The translations under genes and the position numbers were made by a program. This document shows positions 5,281 to 6,288 of a stretch of 6,288 nucleotides of DNA, piece by piece; position 1 is the first letter of the stretch, and each line of letters opens with the position of its first letter. The stretch comes from an uncultured Collinsella sp. (GTDB taxonomy: Bacteria; Actinomycetota; Coriobacteriia; Coriobacteriales; Coriobacteriaceae). Below the pieces are notes generated by a model. It was not told where the DNA came from. It did no database searches and saw only the letters and a list, made by a program, of their open reading frames with translations. Location of the stretch: positions 1 to 6,288 of the forward strand of contig USTC01000078.1 of NCBI GenBank assembly GCA_900557505.1. Reading direction: 5' to 3'.

Positions 5281-5847
5281 CTACTCCTCGACGGAGTCGA
5301 CGACAGCCTCGGCCAGCACGCCGGCCTCAGCCTGGGCAACCGCAACCTTGGCGGCAGCCTCGGCAGCCTGGGCCTCCTCGCGAGCGCGATCTTCGGCCAG
5401 CAGCTCTTGGTACAGGTCCTCGCCCGGCAGCTCCACGCTGCGAGCGATCTTGCCCAGCACGCCGTTGACGAACGACGCGGACTGGTCGGTGCCATAGGCC
5501 TTGGCAAGCTCGACGGCCTCGTTGATTACGATGGCGTCCGAGACCTCCTCGTCGGTGAGGAAACGCATCTCGTAAACGGCGATACGCAGCAGATTGCGGT
5601 CGGCGCCGGGCATGCGCATAAGATCCCAGTTCTTGGCAACGGAGCGCAGAGCGCAGTCGATGCGATCGATATGCTCATAGGCACCGCGGCACAGCTCCAG
5701 CGCATAGGGATCGAGGGGACCCTTCGAGATCAGGAAATCACCCTCGAGGACGCGCTCGAGCGGGCTGTCCGTGGCCTCGGCCTGGAACAGCAGCTGCAGC
5801 GCCTGACTGCGGGCAAGCGTACGCCCGCGATAAACCTTAAGGCTCAA
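5281..5847 (-). CDS. nusB: Transcription antitermination factor NusB, with an extended C-terminal tail
   Basis: NusB binds boxA RNA with NusE (S10) and supports antitermination, above all on rRNA operons. Residues 1-138 form the all-helical core: RTLARSQALQLLFQAE, then DRNLLRIAVYEM (83-94), VINEAVELAKAYG (107-119) and SFVNGVLGKIAR (125-136), all standard NusB motifs. At 188 residues it is longer than the usual 130-150: the last 48 or so are an Ala/Glu-rich tail (AREEAQAAEAAAKVAVAQAE) likely to be helical or disordered. The start is TTG at 5847, supported by AAGGAG (5859-5854) at 6-nt spacing. It begins 3 nt after the Asp23-like gene and ends 2 nt before xseB. Confidence 0.95.
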   Translation of the reverse strand: MSLKVYRGRTLARSQALQLLFQAEATDSPLERVLEGDFLISKGPLDPYALELCRGAYEHIDRIDCALRSVAKNWDLMRMPGADRNLLRIAVYEMRFLTDEEVSDAIVINEAVELAKAYGTDQSASFVNGVLGKIARSVELPGEDLYQELLAEDRAREEAQAAEAAAKVAVAQAEAGVLAEAVVDSVEE

Positions 5848-5850
5848 AGG

Positions 5851-6213
5851 TTACTCCTTGGGGAAAACGAGACCGTCGATGCAAACGTCAACGCGCTCGA
5901 CCTCGACGCCCACCTGAGCATCGATGGCGGCGACCACGGCGGCGCGAACGGCCTCGGCGAGTTTCTTGAACGGATAGCCAAAGAACACCACGACACGCAC
6001 GGTGAGTGCGAGCTTGTCGCCAACGACCTCGGCCTCGACCGCCGGCTCGGAAGCCGGGGCCTTGGACGAAAGCATCATGGAGACAAGGTTGGTGGCAAGG
6101 TCCTTGACGCCAACGGAGGCGATGCCCTCGACATCCGACACGGCGCGCGAGACGATGGCGGTCAGAACATCGGGCGAAATGCCGATGCCGTCAATCTTGA
6201 TTTCCTGGGGCAT
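5851..6213 (-). CDS. Asp23/Gls24 family envelope stress protein
   Basis: Small protein (120 residues) of the Asp23/Gls24 (YloU-like) family. Family members in Firmicutes are linked to alkaline shock, cell-envelope stress or lipid metabolism; the biochemical role is not established. Visible family features are the N-terminal IGISPDVLTAIVSRAVSDVEGIASV (split: ISPDVLTAIVSRAV, then DVEGIASVGV), the central strand DKLALTVRVVVFFGYPFKKLAEAV and the end VGVEVERVDVCIDGLVF. No signal peptide or membrane segment is seen, so it is probably cytoplasmic or membrane-associated through a partner. AGGAGG (6223-6218) lies 4 nt before the ATG. The place between efp and nusB is common in Gram-positive genomes and supports the family call. 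Confidence 0.93.
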   Translation of the reverse strand: MPQEIKIDGIGISPDVLTAIVSRAVSDVEGIASVGVKDLATNLVSMMLSSKAPASEPAVEAEVVGDKLALTVRVVVFFGYPFKKLAEAVRAAVVAAIDAQVGVEVERVDVCIDGLVFPKE

Positions 6214-6237
6214 GAGTCCTCCTAGAAGAGTTGGTTG

Positions 6238-6288
6238 CTAGACGCGGGAGACGAACTTGCCGTCGCGGGTGTCAACCTTGATGACCTC
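6238..6288 (-). CDS. efp: Elongation factor P, C-terminal end only (partial)
   Basis: The last 16 codons of a gene entering from the right edge: EVIKVDTRDGKFVSRV and a TAG stop. This matches the strongly conserved end of EF-P (IKVDTR-x-G-x-(Y/F)-VSRV) in its C-terminal OB-fold domain. EF-P binds between the ribosomal P and E sites and relieves stalling at polyproline stretches. The gene sits 24 nt upstream of the Asp23-like gene and just before nusB, a very common order. The short length seen limits certainty, but the ending is distinctive. The promoter of the operon must lie beyond the window. Confidence 0.9.
   Translation of the reverse strand, partial: EVIKVDTRDGKFVSRV

Noticed and set aside
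5407..6225. 272-codon open frame on the plus strand, opposite nusB and the Asp23-like gene
   Set aside because: Antisense shadow: both minus-strand genes have clear family motifs and good ribosome binding sites, while this frame is Gly/Asp/Leu-rich without recognisable motifs.

Overview
The window looks like a chromosomal segment of a high-GC Gram-positive bacterium, most likely class Coriobacteriia (Collinsella or a close relative). This rests on the GC-rich third codon positions, the AAGGAGG-type ribosome binding sites, and the run efp, Asp23/Gls24 protein, nusB, xseB, tlyA, nadK, recN read in one direction. The genus is inferred from the look of the proteins, not from any search.

Left part (1-1469): the first 340 bases are the start of a fructose-family PTS permease gene on the minus strand, covering the EIIB domain with its phospho-accepting cysteine. 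It is cut by the window edge. A 271-bp divergent intergenic region (341-611) separates it from a plus-strand RpiR/MurR-type regulator (HTH plus SIS sugar-phosphate domain). That intergenic region is dense with dyad symmetry: two hairpins just upstream of the PTS start, a 15-bp TGAAAG/CTTTCA palindrome, and a 30-bp palindrome just before the regulator's ribosome binding site. The simplest reading is a regulator that controls itself and the PTS gene in response to a phosphosugar.

Middle (1470-1724): a convergent intergenic region between the regulator and recN. It holds a strong bidirectional Rho-independent terminator. Around it lies a perfect 27-bp inverted repeat plus a nested 9-bp repeat; one arm carries an extra 16 nt. 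This is the most unusual structure in the window.

Right part (1725-6288), all minus strand, read from high to low coordinates: the end of efp (translation elongation factor P), an Asp23/Gls24 protein, nusB (transcription antitermination), xseB (exonuclease VII small subunit), tlyA (rRNA 2'-O-methyltransferase), nadK (NAD kinase) and recN (SMC-like DNA repair ATPase). Gaps are 24, 3, 2 and about 26 nt, then 4-nt and 11-nt overlaps, so this is very probably one operon ending at the terminator beyond recN. It mixes translation and RNA functions (efp, nusB, tlyA) with DNA repair (xseB, recN) and cofactor supply (nadK). This is a reduced form of the common nusB-xseA-xseB-ispA-dxs-tlyA-nadK-recN cluster: xseA, ispA and dxs are absent here.

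I see no tRNA, rRNA, CRISPR array, insertion sequence or prophage gene. The core genes look ordinary. The points of interest are the intergenic structures, an Ala/Glu-rich tail on NusB, and xseB without xseA.
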